From Streptosporangiaceae bacterium (GTDB lineage Bacteria; Actinomycetota; Actinomycetes; Streptosporangiales; Streptosporangiaceae): 40,567 nt of DNA. Shown piece after piece: positions 40,218 through 40,567 of the stretch. Made by a program: the position numbers and the translations under genes. The notes below the pieces were generated by a model that saw only the letters and a list, made by a program, of their open reading frames with translations, was not told where the DNA came from and ran no database searches. Within the stretch, counting starts at the first letter, position 1. Every line of letters starts with the position of its first letter. The DNA is taken from positions 1 through 40,567 of the forward strand of contig JAOPYH010000029.1 of assembly GCA_025964715.1 (NCBI GenBank), read 5' to 3'.

Positions 40218-40567
40218 CCTCGACGACCACGGGTCGGCAGTTGAACTTCCGCTCCGACCACCGCTTCGAGATCGAGGAGTTCGAGGTGCCGCCTCCGGGA
40301 GCAGGCCAGGTGCTCGTCGAATCCGAGTTCACGCATCTCAGCGCCGGCACCGAGATGAACTTCTACCGACTGAACCCCGCTGACGGCCCGCTCGTCAGAG
40401 AGAAGCTCGGCTATATGCAGGTCGGCATCGTCACCGCTGTCGGAGCCGGTGTCACGGGCTATTCTGTCGGCGATCGGGTGGTGACCAACTCCTTCCACCA
40501 GAGCCACTGGATGGTGGATCTCGACCCGGCGACCGCCGGCCCGACGGGAAGCAGCTACATCGAGGCG
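40214..40567 (+). CDS. Medium-chain alcohol dehydrogenase-like protein, N-terminal part, cut by window edge
   Basis: 118 residues are visible from ATG 40214, which overlaps the previous stop by four bases. The GroES-like N-terminal domain is seen: FEIEEFEVPPPGAGQVLVES, THLSAGTEMNFYR, LGYMQVGIVTAVGAGVTGYSVGDRVV. The Cys that would bind the catalytic zinc in classical members is replaced here by the SAGTE stretch, as in the threonine-dehydrogenase-like and zinc-independent members of the family. The Rossmann domain lies beyond the window. The operon therefore continues further to the right. Confidence 0.82.
   Translation, partial: MTSTTTGRQLNFRSDHRFEIEEFEVPPPGAGQVLVESEFTHLSAGTEMNFYRLNPADGPLVREKLGYMQVGIVTAVGAGVTGYSVGDRVVTNSFHQSHWMVDLDPATAGPTGSSYIEA

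Noticed and set aside
1-40567. Mobile elements, phage genes, CRISPR arrays, rRNA or tRNA genes
   Set aside because: No transposase, integrase, phage or Cas proteins, no spaced direct repeats and no tRNA cloverleaf were seen in the intergenic stretches.

Overview
The window looks like chromosomal DNA of a high-GC actinobacterium, probably of the Microbacteriaceae (inference). The signs are GC-rich third codon positions, many GTG starts, PknB-type serine/threonine kinases, DUF1206 and DUF6458 membrane proteins, and FCD-type GntR, IclR and LacI regulators. I see no rRNA, tRNA, CRISPR array, transposase or integrase.

Left block (about 1-8.8 kb) is a housekeeping-like mix of envelope and signalling genes: the 3' end of an aldehyde dehydrogenase, a DUF1206 membrane protein, a phospholipid enzyme group (PAP2 phosphatase, phospholipase D-type protein, diacylglycerol kinase-like protein), a kinase with a C-terminal GAF domain, DUF6458, a 54-residue membrane protein, a MarR regulator and a PknB-like transmembrane kinase. 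Base composition here is visibly less GC-rich than to the right.

Middle block (about 8.9-21.2 kb) holds three regulator-linked units. The first is a divergent pair, a phospho-lyase-type class III PLP enzyme against a hydroxylysine/ethanolamine kinase-like protein plus a GntR regulator, with a perfect palindrome between them. The second is a LacI regulator followed by a five-gene peptide-type ABC importer (binding protein, two permeases, two ATPases, minus strand); a nine-base motif recurs in the upstream regions of both. The third is an IclR regulator with an SDR dehydrogenase. Between the LacI gene and the importer lies a broken aldehyde dehydrogenase 3' end and a repeat-rich hairpin region.

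Right block (21.35 kb to the window end) is one long, tightly packed plus-strand unit of 19 genes, many overlapping by 4 bases: a divergent DHDPS-fold protein, amidohydrolase, class III aminotransferase, N-acyl-D-amino-acid deacylase, two Gfo/Idh/MocA proteins, a fumarylacetoacetate-hydrolase-family protein, a second complete peptide-type importer, a D-threonine aldolase/D-serine dehydratase-like PLP protein, RidA, DUF4862, an enolase-superfamily dehydratase, a D-2-hydroxyacid dehydrogenase, a second DHDPS-fold protein and the start of a medium-chain alcohol dehydrogenase.

Taken together this is a catabolic island. The importer, the N-acyl-D-amino-acid deacylase, the D-hydroxyamino-acid lyase with RidA, and the aminotransferase suggest uptake and breakdown of an N-acylated or peptide-like compound with a D-amino acid. 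The enolase-superfamily, FAH, amidohydrolase, SDR and DHDPS members are the families used in non-phosphorylating sugar-acid pathways. The combination in one operon is the best candidate here for an undescribed pathway; the substrate cannot be read from the sequence.
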